Source: Blasia pusilla
Taxonomy: Eukaryota; Marchantiophyta; Marchantiopsida; Blasiales
Assembly (NCBI GenBank): GCA_050084515.1
Contig: CM114272.1
Location: forward strand, 44,702,001 to 44,766,000
Direction: 5' to 3'
Length of the DNA: 64,000 nt
Under the pieces are notes generated by a model that was not told the DNA's origin, did no database searches, and worked only from the letters and a program-made list of their open reading frames with translations. Below are positions 42,342-52,690 of the stretch, one piece after another; position 1 is the first letter of the stretch; every line of letters begins with the position of its first letter. Both the position numbers and the translations under genes were made by a program.

Positions 42342-43860
42342 TCAACCGTTCCTCGTTATCTGGAACAGATCTTCATCGGGAAAGGTATCATTGAAAGATT
42401 GGGTAAGGTCCGCATTTGTCATCCTCAACCGGGAAAGAAAATCGCCATTGGTATGCACCTTGCCGGCACGGGTCACAACATCAAATGTGAATTCTTGTAG
42501 CAACAAGATCCACCGTGCAATGTGTCTGACAGGTCGGCTTTCACCATTAAAGTGCGAGTGCAAAATGATCCACATGAAAGACAAATTCGTACCCTAATAA
42601 ATAGTGTCGGAACTTTTTACATGAGAAGACCATGCCTAACGCCTCTCGTTCGGTGGTTGTATATTTCTGCTCTCCGCCCGATAGTTGTTTGGCGTAGTAA
42701 ATTGGAAAATCATGTTTGTGCTCATCCAATTGGTGAGCACTACTCCAATGGCAAATGAGGATGTGTCCACATACACGTGGAAGGGTTTGGTCCAATCGGG
42801 GACGAGCACAGGAGCCTTTTGCAATCGTCTTTTAAGGTGTCGAATGCCACTTGGCACGCTGGTGTCCATTCCCATTCGGTGGTCTTCTTAAGTAATGTCG
42901 AAGAGCGCCCGCTTTTATCACGTAATCTTTAATGAACCGTTGATAGTACCGGACATGTCCCAAGAATCCTCTCAATTCCGGAGATTAGTGGGTGGTTCCA
43001 ATCGGCGATAATATCCACCTTGGCCTTGTCGGCCTCAATTCCTTGCGCCGACACTCGGTGTCCCGGCAGAATTCCTTGTTTCATAGCGATATAGGATTTG
43101 TCCGGATGAAGGACAAATGCACGCCAGCGATAGCGTCTGATGTTAACTCTAACTTTTCAAGATGTTCGGCCTCCGTGCTAAAGATACAAAAATCGTCTAA
43201 AAGATTTCCACGAACTTCCGAAGATACTCTAGAAGATGGAGATCATCATCCGTTGGAAAGTAGTGGGGGCATTGCACAACCCAAAAGGCATTACGATATC
43301 GAAAGTTCCCGATCCGTCGTGAGCGTTTTGAGGGCGATCCTTTTTCGTATGGATACCTGGTTGTACCCGAATAACCGTCAAGAAAGTATAACGCTCGTGC
43401 CCGGCCACTTTATCCAAAATGTCGGTGAAAGGTAGAGGATGGTGGTCTTTTAAGGTGGCCGCATTTAATTTCCGATAGTCTGGCACACTCGGATTTTTCC
43501 GTCATTTTTTTAGGCACAATTACGATGGGCGATACCCACTCATTTGCTTAACTTTGGATAGATTATTCTGCCTCGAGACGCTGATCGATTTCGTCCTTGA
43601 CTAACAATGGATACTTTGGATTCGGATCGATATTGTCGCATCCTTGCAGGACCGCCCCTTCTTTAAGATCAATTCGGTGTTCACCATATTGTGCTTGGAA
43701 TGCCTCTCATTTCATCCATAGAGTATGCAAAGACATCCAAATACTCAAACAATAGTCTTTTATATTTTATAAGTGTGGTAGGAGACAAATCATGAAAGGC
43801 GTAGAGACTTTGATCAATATTGACCTGGACGTAGTCCTGCTCCTGCCATGTTTTCTATAA
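42342..43860 (-). pseudogene. Element D reverse transcriptase and RNase H
   Basis: Minus strand, heavily indel-damaged. RNase H pieces lie at 42,875-42,342 (FHVYVDTSSFAIGVVL, EREALGMVFSCKKFRHYLL, NGDFLSRL). RT pieces lie at 43,486-42,900 (DYRKLNAATLKDHHPLPFTD, MPFGLCNAPTTFQRMMISIF), with the 5' RT region to about 43,860. The order matches element B at 17,901-19,380. Confidence 0.8.
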
Positions 43861-43872
43861 AACTGGAAGGTG

Positions 43873-44420
43873 CTATGACCTAGCTTCTCTTCCTCTCGAG
43901 TCGAACCTTGGCTTGGAGGGTAGTGCCTCCTCGTCTATTTCATAACATTCTAAATAATATACATTGGACGAGGACTCAGAGGTGGCGGTGTTGTCTTGAT
44001 CTAACGTATAACCGTCGTCAATCGGTGGCGTCTCTCCTTGGGGTGGTCGAGATTTCCACAACAGCTTGATGAGCCGCTTCGAGTCCTCATTCGGCGCTTG
44101 GAACGTGAACCGTCGCCTTTTCCAATCTGTAGTCACCCTCGTGCCATACTGGCGGGGTCTTCCGATGAGCAAGGATAGCCCGTCGGTCGTACTGCAAGAC
44201 TAAGTAGTCCAACATAAACAACACCCCCCGAGCATGGTCGGAATTTGCGTGAGTGTCAGAGGGGTCTCTTCGGGATTGATCCGCAAACCGCAAGTACTTG
44301 TCTCAGGCTCGTACAAAGTGTACCCTAGGGCCCATTTGTTTGCTCCATCATAATATTGATTCCGCTTCCGGAATCAATGGGGACCTTTCTTAATAGTATG
44401 GCCCTCAATCTCCACCTCCA
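43873..44420 (-). pseudogene. Element D protease
   Basis: Minus strand. The catalytic triplet is intact in DNA as Asp-Ser-Gly (PIDSGSGIN, near 44,375), unlike element B. Downstream fragments at 44,293-44,087 and 44,172-43,873 match 17,454-17,870 of B. Frameshifts separate the pieces. Confidence 0.7.
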
Positions 44421-44546
44421 CGCCGGGGCTCCCAAGTCCTAGACTTCGTCACGGGAACAGTCCACCAATGGCGGGTGCCGCCGCCTTCTGGGTCTTTGCG
44501 GCTGATTTTCCACTACGCAAGATTTTTCCGTATCTTGGGTTATCCA

Positions 44547-45480
44547 TTAGCAACAGAGGGTTATGTTGGCGGGGGGTTGGCAGGAGTCCCTCAATAAATC
44601 GTAAGCTTCTAGGACCACGGGTGATGTCGCCATGGCTTGGTATGTCGTGCCAGGTTGGCCTTTGTCTTCTCTAGGGTCAGTTCTGGGCCTCCCGAACTTG
44701 AGCACGGACCTGGTCCTCCACATCTGATGGAAGTATTTTGGGTGACTTCGGTCAAAGGCCGGGTCCACATCGCTTTGAGGATGGCCTTCCGGCACGTAAG
44801 GTGTTCTGACTTTGTTCTTGGGCTCCCGAGCCAAGAGCGAAGCACCCTTCTCGGGTCTGGTTCCCCTTCTTTACCTTTAGGGTCCCAGCTGGTCGACTCT
44901 TTGATCTCGTGGTGACCGCCAACCACGATTTCTTGAAATTCTTTGGGCGATCCGATGATTCTTCGTTGGCCCCTTGGGTCGAGTCTTCTCGGTGATGGTG
45001 ACTCGCTTTGGTCTCGAGGACACTACTTCTTCCACCGGACAGTTGTACATTTACATCGTTCTTGGGCTCTGGTTGAGCTTTGGAGTATTTACATACGACC
45101 AACAACAGTGGGACCTTGGGCTCCGGGCATTCCACGCCGTGTGCCGCCCTTCTTGCAGATTCCCGCATAAGGGATTGAGTCCCCTGGTTGCCGGGTTTGG
45201 GCAATTATTGGCCCGATGGTAGCTGCTTGCCGTAGTTATAACAACAATTTCTTTTGATGGGTGGCGTGAAGGCGCCGCGCACCCATGTCTGTCTTAGGGG
45301 TCTCTGTTCTCCGTGTTCGGAGGTACATACGCGTGATCCGGCTTCTCCCAGGGTTTGGGGTGGCACGGCTGAACGGCATAGCACCCTTCCCATTGTTCTG
45401 GTTCATACCATCCTTCTTCAATAGGGCCTCTTCTTGGACCCACATGCAGATCCCTGAGCGGGGCATTCTTATGCAGTATG
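44547..45480 (-). pseudogene. Element D gag, C-terminal part
   Basis: Minus strand. Pieces correspond to 16,260-17,190 of B: FTPPIKRNCCYNYGK shows the first knuckle with its second Cys changed to Tyr; EESSDRPK and the DVDPAFDRSHPKYF region follow. Numerous frameshifts. Confidence 0.75.
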
Positions 45481-45863
45481 CCCTACAGGTTCCTAACTAC
45501 TACACCAAATGGTAGGCCTCATCGGCCAGTCGTCTTGCAGGGTCCTTCTCGGGCGCCAGATGTACCTTCAACTCACCATTTGTTTTTGAGTTCCTCCATG
45601 GCCGACTTGCCCGGCCTTAGTGCCCGTCCCTCATTTGGACTTTCCGACGAGGGCGGCGGCTGGTACTTGGTCGGGTTTTGATGCGGTGCTTGGGGAGCGA
45701 TGGCGCTGCTCTTCCCTTTCCTTTTAGCTTTTACCTCCTGCTCCGAGTCCGAGGACTCGAACGAATTCTCTGTAGAGGATTCCGCGTCGGTGGAGGACGC
45801 TTCGTCTTCGGACGAAGCACTAGTCTGCGACGCCCCTCTTAGTTGGTGACGCCGTCTTCGTGT

Positions 45864-46718
45864 TCAGCGGGACTTTTGTGAGGCTTCGTACGCCTCAGCA
45901 GAGGCTATGACCCCCTCCAGGGAATCCCGTTGGCCTCTCCGGCAATACCGATCCATTTCTTTGGACAAGCCAGACACAAACCAATCTACCAATTGGGAGG
46001 TAGTCGTATGTTCTAGCTTATTCACAAGGCTCCGAAACCGTTGGGTATATTCCCGGAGGGTCTCCTTCTTTCTACGCTTCAGGTCGCGAAGCTTTGTAAG
46101 AAGCCTGTCCTCGAACTCCAAGTCGCGGAACTCATGTAGGAAGGATTCCACAACCCTTTTCCAAGTCTCCGTGACTTCTGCTCCGAGACCTTCATACCAC
46201 TGGCTTGCTCGCTTCTTGAGCAGGCCCGGGAAGACTCGTAACAAATCCTCCTCTGCCCCTTCCCTGTTGGCTTTTGCGACATGGGTGAATTCAAGAATAA
46301 AGTTATCCACATCGTCTCGTCGGCCTTCAGCAAAGGTGGGGTACCTTAGCAGAGTTTTTCTAGTGTTGGCCATAGGCACCTTTGCTCTCCTGCTGGCTCC
46401 GGGCTTGATGCTCGAGAGGGAGGAGGTAAAGGTGCCGTGCGAGGTGCTCTGATCGGCTCCTCGCTCCCTGACTCTCCAAAGGGGTCCCAGGACGACTCTT
46501 CGTCCGACTGCGAACTGGCAGGGGACGTAGTGGGGAATTTGTCCATTTCTTTCTTCTTGCTCTTCGCCTTTGGACGAGGATGAAGACTCGGAGACGAACC
46601 AAGGGGTCTCAAACGGTTCTTTGTTCTGCGCTATGCGCCCCGATCGGCTCACTGCTCTCTCGAAGAGGGCCGGTGAGCCTTCCATAAATCTCTTGGGGAT
46701 TTGGCAACTTGCGTTCAC
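45864..46718 (-). CDS. Element D gag, N-terminal and capsid-like region
   Basis: A 284-codon open frame, the most complete gag N-terminal part in the window. It has a Ser/Glu-rich start, a Pro/Ser hinge, then YPTFAEGRRDDVDNFILEF, GLLKKRASQWYEGLGAEV, ESFLHEFRDLEFEDRLL, LREYTQRFRSLVNKLEH, DWFVSGLSKEMDRY and an AEAYEASQKSR end: a retrotransposon-gag (capsid) domain. In B and A the same region is frameshifted. Downstream zinc knuckles are damaged, so a full Gag is unlikely to be made. Confidence 0.8.
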   Translation of the reverse strand: MNASCQIPKRFMEGSPALFERAVSRSGRIAQNKEPFETPWFVSESSSSSKGEEQEERNGQIPHYVPCQFAVGRRVVLGPLWRVRERGADQSTSHGTFTSSLSSIKPGASRRAKVPMANTRKTLLRYPTFAEGRRDDVDNFILEFTHVAKANREGAEEDLLRVFPGLLKKRASQWYEGLGAEVTETWKRVVESFLHEFRDLEFEDRLLTKLRDLKRRKKETLREYTQRFRSLVNKLEHTTTSQLVDWFVSGLSKEMDRYCRRGQRDSLEGVIASAEAYEASQKSR

Positions 46719-47110
46719 CCCACGGTGGCGATAGGGTAAGGGTCCATGGATGGAGGTTAACTACTGATTCTTTTTACATCTACGGGAGGGGTGCCTGGTG
46801 CTCCTACACTTCCTGCCGAGTTTTCCTCCCATAGACAGAATACCGGGTTTTTCACCAAGTACAACTATCGTCCATGGGCGACACCGTCCGGCGTGGTTCT
46901 TTGACCATTCTAATTAGTTAGCCTATCTTCTCTAGCACCAATGCAGCAATCTGTATTGTTATCTTCAAGCATACATTTGTATTACGGGGGTCGCTAGAGC
47001 TAGCCGATGGTCTTTAGTAAGAACTAGAATGTGGGTTGTCTAGGAGCTGAAGCTTCTTCTGCGTTCTCTGCTTCCCCATGGGTCTTTCTCTCCCTTCTCG
47101 CCAAGGATAT

Positions 47111-47127
47111 GATCCCGGCAATGGCCA
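47111..47127 (-). other. Primer-binding site (element D), degraded
   Basis: Minus strand reads TGGCCATTGCCGGGATC, 17 bases inside the LTR. It is a two-base-deleted form of the tRNA-Asp-type site in A and B. Confidence 0.6.
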
Positions 47128-47144
47128 AAAAGTCTTCGACTATA

Positions 47145-48339
47145 TGTAATGTTTAAGTGTTTCTTATTTACAATCAATTGTAGAGTTCGATCCCAAGAGG
47201 ATCATTGTTGGATGAAAAGAGAGTATAAAGTGATGATTATGTTGTAAAAGTGTAATTGATTATGTAATTCAAATGTAATATTCTAGTAACATCTTCGATC
47301 CTTTTTAGTACCTATGTTTCCTTTCTCAATTCTCTCAGTGGAGTTTAAAGTACGCATTTCGAGGCAATTTGTTCTCTCGACATCTCGGAACCTCAGAGAT
47401 CTCAAGAATAAAGGCGGCTTCTCCTACTTTCAGGAACTCAATCCGTGAGCAAGGTTACTCTCTGTCAAACTGATTTCATACAACTTTATGTTGATTATTC
47501 CATTGATGAGAAAGGTTCGTCTGATTCACTCTTCACTCGGCAGACCCAAAAAGAATATTCAGACATAAGCATCGCACATCATAATGAATGAATGAATGAA
47601 TGCTTTACTACTCCATCAAGAATTGGAAGGCTTCAAAGTATATACAAGCTCGAGAGAGGGTACAACTCTCTTGCTCGAACCATTCCCTCTGACATAAGGG
47701 CGTCATGAGCGAATGATGATAATAGCTTCTTTCTTGTTTCTTAAATATTCTCGAGAGTAGGATCGTTTCTATGATCCGAAGCGTTCTTGATGAAGTTGGT
47801 GTCTCTTCAATATCTGTAACTACCTAGATCTATGGTTCTCTTAGCTTTTCCTACGATCCCTATGAATCCGCAATACAAAATTGTCCTAACTACCAATTTG
47901 ATACAAAGGGTCGCACCCTTTCCTAGTCTAATTGTTTAAACTATGTGTCGGTTGAATCTCAATCATCTTTGAGCCCATTTGCGCTAAATTTCCGGAGGAC
48001 GAAGTTCTTCATTCTTCTTCCGCTTGTGCTTCATTCTTCGTGCTTAGGTAGCCGTTCAAGAGCAAAGTGCCCATTATCTGAGCCGTTGAGCTTCGTTAGA
48101 CTTTGTTAAGCTTAGCTAAGCGCTAAGCTGAGCTTAGCGTTGATCCTTTTACTTCTGACTTTTTGATTCTCCTCTAAGGCAAATCCTTGATCTTCCTCTC
48201 TCTGCCTTGTCTTAGGAGCTTGGTGATTCACTTATTCTTCTTCATAATAATAAATAATCATAATCAAATCATAATATACAAGAGTCTTCGTTGAATAAAA
48301 AGATATATTCTTCAAGATTACAAAATTGTGGGTATCACA
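47145..48339 (-). repeat. Element D 5' LTR (1,195 bp)
   Basis: The reverse complement starts TGTGATACCC and ends ACATTACA, the same length and sequence class as B's LTRs. The adjoining outer bases are GGGTC, with no partner because D's other end is truncated. Confidence 0.9.
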
Positions 48340-48925
48340 GGGTCTTCCCCAACAGTGTTAGCATCTGTGGCTGGTTTTAGTGGAGTAGTCACTTGGCCAG
48401 GAGACTTTTTGGTGGGTAATGTTTCTCCTATGGATTCTCCTGTGCATGAGGAGGTAGAGGAGGTCCCAATTTTTGCAGCAGTGGCATCCTCATCGTTGGA
48501 TGTGCCACTTTGGAGTTCAGGCGGTGCACTACGGCACAAGGCTGATCGCCTAGTGCAGGAGGCTTGGTGTGAGGCTGTTATACCTCACAAGGAAGAGGAG
48601 GCCCCACGACGGACTCCTACTTCTGGTCCAGTTGGGTTATCCTCTTGGATACTACACCCATTCTATGGCAGTATCCGCCGGAGGGCATTTGTGTGTTAGA
48701 TCTCTTTGGTGGGATTAGCACTTTGGTTTTGCTTGATGTTGCAGGGGCCGGTATTCTGTCTTGGAGATATGTGTATGTGGAGCGAGATGAGACGGCCCAG
48801 AGAGTCTCATCCCGACATATTGGTCAGTTGATGCGGAGATATCCTTGAGTTGTTGCCGCCATCAGCTATTCGTGGATACCAACGTGCTTTGCCGTCACAC
48901 ATGAAGAACTCTGCAATCGGGCTAA
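48340..48925 (+). pseudogene. N-terminal half of a retrotransposon cytosine-5 methyltransferase
   Basis: Plus strand, in the inverted part of element C. 48,340-48,700 is a linker. 48,645-48,848 reads TTPILWQYPPEGICVLDLFG, continuing GGIST: motif I (S-adenosylmethionine-binding; DLFGGIST at about 48,699-48,722). A hydrophobic strand follows, then YVYVERDETAQRVSSRHI, the motif II acidic turn, and LMRRYP. After one TGA, LLPPSAIRGYQRALPS continues to about 48,925. The C-terminal half is at 37,690-37,180 (minus). Frameshift near 48,690 and the stop at 48,846 inactivate it. Such domains in Ty3/gypsy elements are known from a few lineages, among them the charophyte Klebsormidium (recalled from the literature). 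Confidence 0.72.
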
Positions 48926-48929
48926 ACGA

Positions 48930-49576
48930 TGGTGGGGCACTAGTACCTCCACTAGTACCCCCACTCGTACCTCCATGGGTACCTCCACTAGTACCCCCAC
49001 TTCGGCTCAAACTCGTACCACTCAACGTCGGGTTGGCTGGCATAGTAGGAGCATTACTACCAATACCACCATGGGTGATAGACACATAGCCTGGAGACCA
49101 ATATTGTTTCCACGCCTCAATCTCAGCAACATGGTCCTTCCTAAACTCATGGTAATGATCCATGGGTGGTCCCTCCAAGTGCTGAAACAACCCCTTCCAA
49201 TCCAAGAAGGGTGTAAACAACGTGGCGTTCCGCAACATCTGCATATGACACCACGTATCAAACTCGTGCATGAAGTCCTCCAACTCAATGGTGCCTTTGC
49301 TGGCGAGTATCTTCATGGGCCCTTCATGGCCCCATATATCCCGTCCATGTCCCAAATCAATGGAGCTGCAACACTTGATAAAAATGTAGAAGACTCTGTG
49401 TTTGGAACACCCTCGTCCTCCTCTTCATCAACCGTCGGAAGTGGAAAAGGTAGTCGATACCTAAATCCACTCCGTGTGAAACCACCACTCTCCGCACCAT
49501 GGTCCCCAACCAGACTACCCGCTTGACTCGGTGATGACCAAACGCTGATGCCGCACCACCACCAAATTATCACCAC
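48930..49576 (-). pseudogene. Element C gag, N-terminal half
   Basis: Minus strand. 49,576-49,313 carries an acidic start (VDEEEDEG). 49,355-48,930 continues in a shifted frame: GPMKILASKGTIELEDFMHE, FDTWCHMQMLRNATLFTPFL, DWKGLFQHLEGPPMDHYHEF, HVAEIEAWKQYWSPGYVS, then a Thr/Ser/Gly repeat (GGTSGGTHGGTSGGTSGGTS). This is a plant gypsy gag N-terminus. The frame leaves element C-like sequence at about 48,930, the inversion breakpoint. The rest of gag is at 37,690-38,405. Confidence 0.7.
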
Positions 49577-50772
49577 TAAGTAACCAAGTGGACGTCGATG
49601 TCGCTATACTATTCTAGCTCTACTAGCTCAGGTGTAGGCAATTACATCATCACCACAAGAAGCCTCCCCACGGTCTACTGGTCATCACTCAAGCCTCACT
49701 ACCGGTAGCACACAAGAGTAACACTACTCTGGGAAATCAGCGTCAATCCTAACAATGGCGCGCAAGCAAAAGCAACGATGGAGGATCCAAACACAGGAAG
49801 TCAACGACAACCCTCCAATCGCAAATGGAAATCAAGGTAACACAATCCACCAAAGGTGGCGCCCTTGAATCCACAAACCACACACAATTCTAACGTAATA
49901 GGTACTCCATGTGGCGTATTCATGCGACGTGCTAGTCGGACTCGCAAAGACCTGAAAATATCACTGCATGGAGAGGCTACACCGTACTATGCGCTAGAGG
50001 TACATCAACCAAAAACCTGAGATGCATAAAGCGCCTAACACATCTCCGAACAGCACCAAATGAGCTACACCAATATGTACACTGACATAGTTAGAAACTC
50101 AGCGATTAAAAGCGTCCTCGGCGAGAATAGCCCAAAAGATGGGTGACTTGATTATGCAACACTCAAATCACAAATCATGCAAAAAGCGCCTCACGCCCAA
50201 GCAAGCAAGCTTGCTTGCTTGCTCCTTGCTCCTTACTCCGCCTCTCACGCCCACTTGCCCGAGCTATCACGAGTTGCCTCGGCTACAACCAAACTCAGAC
50301 TCGAGCTAAAAATCGACAAACTTGTGGTCCATACACCTCGAATCATAAACAGCGCTTCGCTCGATTTCATGCGAGAAATCCATAACGCTCCACACACTCA
50401 AGCAGATAGCTTCACATGGGATCACAATACAAGTAGCAACAAGAACCTCTCACCCGATCTAGATGAACTTCAACAGAGCTTCGCACTCCAAGCTCTCCCA
50501 TCGAAAACCGTCGAACACGAACAGAATCTTCAATCGCTTGATAACTTCCAACTCCCTTGAGCGAAATCCGGCGATCTAAAGCGCGTTGAAAGCTCTCAGC
50601 AAGGCGCTTCTTTCCCAACCAACCACGCACCAGATTCACACCTCCAACATAGGCCACAAGCCACAAACATCCACGGCTGAGTACACAATCAGCCCTAACA
50701 GATCCTATTGATCCACAATCGAAGCTACCATCGATCTCGCGAGTTCTTTGAGTGAAATCAGAAAGACCTCTT
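49577..50772 (-). other. Element C 5' leader region
   Basis: Lies between the 5' LTR and gag of the minus-strand element. No convincing frame. It includes a perfect 24-bp palindrome at 50,198-50,221 built from AAGC/GCTT words. A PBS could not be assigned with confidence. Confidence 0.5.
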
Positions 50773-51062
50773 TGTCATAAAACACGTATAGAATCACATA
50801 CAATCGAGCCAGACCCACTCCACGATGGGAGAATCTAGGTCGAAGCTTGCGGGAGAACTGATTGTTCTTTGAGTGCATTCCACCTTATATCCTCCAACCT
50901 AAGAGTGGGCCCTATTGGAAAAGTCACCCTCAACTGAGTAACCCCCAGCCCCTGTATGCAAATGCATCTCTACCTAGACACACTGTCTGACCCTACATAA
51001 GGTATGGCCTCTACTAGCACACTATACTCTACTCTCTGACATAATCAAGTATGGTCATGACA
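50773..51062 (-). repeat. Element C 5' LTR (right copy)
   Basis: Starts TGTCAT and ends ATGACA in plus orientation; pairs with 7,896-8,242 with many identical blocks (CCACGATGGGAGAATCTAGG, CACCTTATATCCTCCAACC). It lacks a 57-base block present on the left. Confidence 0.8.
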
Positions 51063-51469
51063 ATTTTGCTCACGTGAAATATTTCAACGCCCTCACACAA
51101 TTGAAGTCCACGATGTGTAAAAATAGACCAAGTTCAAGGTTGTCCTTTGGTGGTATACTACGAGGACAATCATTGAAAATAGGGCCCTTGATGATCCTAT
51201 GGAATACTGAAATTAGTGTCTGAGACTTCTCCTAAAAAGATAACAATTCAAAGAACTCGAGATGGAACTACAAAAATCACCCACATCAAGATGCAAGCGC
51301 AAGGTTGGGATTTGATCCAAAAGAGAAGATCTGAAGCCTAAAGCATAATCACTTTGAACACGGCCGGGCCGTGAGCGTAAGAAAATCGTTGCTCGGATCC
51401 AAATAGAGGTTTTAGCCACCAACTCTATTGAGACGACCAAGTATCATCCTCACAGTGTTTAAAAAAGCA
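51063..51469. other. Flank of element C, nothing recognised
   Basis: Unique-looking sequence without coding or repeat signal. Begins ATTTTG, matching the word at the left outer end of C (7,765-7,770). Confidence 0.4.
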
Positions 51470-51600
51470 TAAAATGAAAAAGCCCAACTCGCATGATCTC
51501 TCCCTGAAAGGAGGTGATCCAGCTGCACCTTCAATAAGGCTACCTTGTTACAACTTCACTCTAGTAACTAGCCTTGCCTTGGCACCCCCTCCTTACTACA
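51470..51600 (-). pseudogene. Nuclear plastid DNA fragment: 3' end of 16S rRNA
   Basis: Read on the minus strand this is the last roughly 90 bases of plastid 16S rRNA plus the start of the spacer toward trnI. AAAGGAGGTGATCC (51,507-51,520) is the complement of the rRNA 3' terminus with its anti-Shine-Dalgarno; GGCTACCTTGTTACAACTTC follows (usual plastid: TTACGACTTC). CTCTCCCTG before it matches the plastid spacer. Several substitutions and its isolation show a decayed nuclear insertion, not an rRNA gene. Confidence 0.85.
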
Positions 51601-52659
51601 ACCGAATCCTCCACTCCAATCATGATCAAGAAATGGACAAAATCACCCAACGCTTTTTGTCAATAGGACCAACTCATCAAGACTTAGAACCACTATTCCT
51701 TGGCTCCTCCGTGAGGCGGATACAATCCTCATGATTATTTTACACGGAGTAAGAAATTTGTGGCAAAGATGATTAGTCGGGTTATTTTTAACTCTAGACT
51801 CATTGATGATGAACATTCTCTTCCAACACTTGAAGTTTTCACAATCACATAAGTACCAAATTTCCTTATTGGCAAAGATCCCTTTGTGCTCTTGAGTTCA
51901 TGGCTAGACAAGACCAGTTCAGATCGCTAAATTTTTGGCAAAGGTCTGTGAAATCTAGAGAACATTAACTATCTTTGTAAGACCTCTCGAGGCCCAAAGC
52001 TAGTCCACACACAGTGACACTAAACTATATCAATTACTCAACATCAATCAACTCCATCCTTGTACAAGAGTGAGGAAAAAAAAAAAAAGACAAGTAAAAA
52101 GTGAAACTATGGTATCTTGCTTCTTATACTACCGAGTGTTTACCATGCTCGATCGCCATGTATATCACGTGAGACCCCAAGGGATCGACCGAAGATTGGA
52201 GCACTTGTCCTGGCTTCAACCGAGTCGTGCATTGGTAATGGCTCGCTTTGTAAACAAAAGCTTTTGTCGTTACTAATTACCAAACAAGGAAAAGGCAAGA
52301 CGGAGGGACAAGGAAATCATGGCGAAATCAGTACTCATTAAGTAGTGCACTGCAGTGGGCCTTGCAACCATAGACCCGCCCTGGTTGGATGGTGCTTGAG
52401 ACTAGGATGGGTGTAGAGAGAAGCAAGTGAAGAAGGTACCATATGAGAGGAGGGAGACACTCATTGTCTCCGGTGCCTCCGCCATTTCAACTTGGCAATG
52501 TCACGTCTATCCTCCAAGGGTTCCACACCTAGTTTCGATCTCACACCAACTCGGGTTGTTTGTGATGAGGTTGACATCATACCCGAACGCCTTCGGTTAT
52601 GCGACTTCAAGCCTATCCTTTGTTTGGTGTTGGCATCCCCACCTGCTGCCCGTATTCCA

Positions 52660-52690
<31 letters not shown>

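Larger units (their letters stand above)
39975..48339 (-). mobile_element. Element D: family-1 gypsy, 3'-truncated, minus strand
   Basis: Minus-strand copy of the A/B family: 5' LTR at 48,339-47,145, PBS, gag, protease, RT, RNase H, integrase, expanded tandem repeat, and the first roughly 100 codons of the third ORF, ending abruptly at about 39,975. The 3' LTR is missing. The LTR is closest to B's. Many small deletions break every long frame except gag and integrase. It lies in the inverted part of element C, next to the methyltransferase N-half. Confidence 0.85.
7770..51062 (-). mobile_element. Element C: family-2 gypsy with methyltransferase and PHD finger
   Basis: The host element of the nest, reading on the minus strand. 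LTR-like sequences lie at both ends (7,896-8,242 and 50,773-51,062). Reconstructed order: gag N-half (49,576-48,930), gag C-half with two zinc knuckles, protease, methyltransferase, RT, RNase H, integrase, PHD finger (8,527). Insertion of element A (10,231-35,437) splits RNase H. Inversion of about 37,690-48,930 splits gag and the methyltransferase, and element D lies inside the inverted part. The word ATTTTG abuts the outer ends (7,765 and 51,063), a possible target duplication. Uninterrupted, the element would be roughly 9-10 kb. Confidence 0.75.

Noticed and set aside
48807-48929. C-terminal extension of the minus-strand gag frame
   Set aside because: The plus strand here continues the methyltransferase (SAIRGYQRALPS), so the minus-strand frame past the Gly/Thr repeat is a shadow.
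50177-50560. Plus-strand 127-codon ORF
   Set aside because: It is antisense to element C's leader, lacks domain resemblance and has no support from a second copy.
51470-51600. A functional rRNA gene
   Set aside because: Only the last roughly 90 bases of 16S are present, with substitutions, so it is a plastid-derived fragment.
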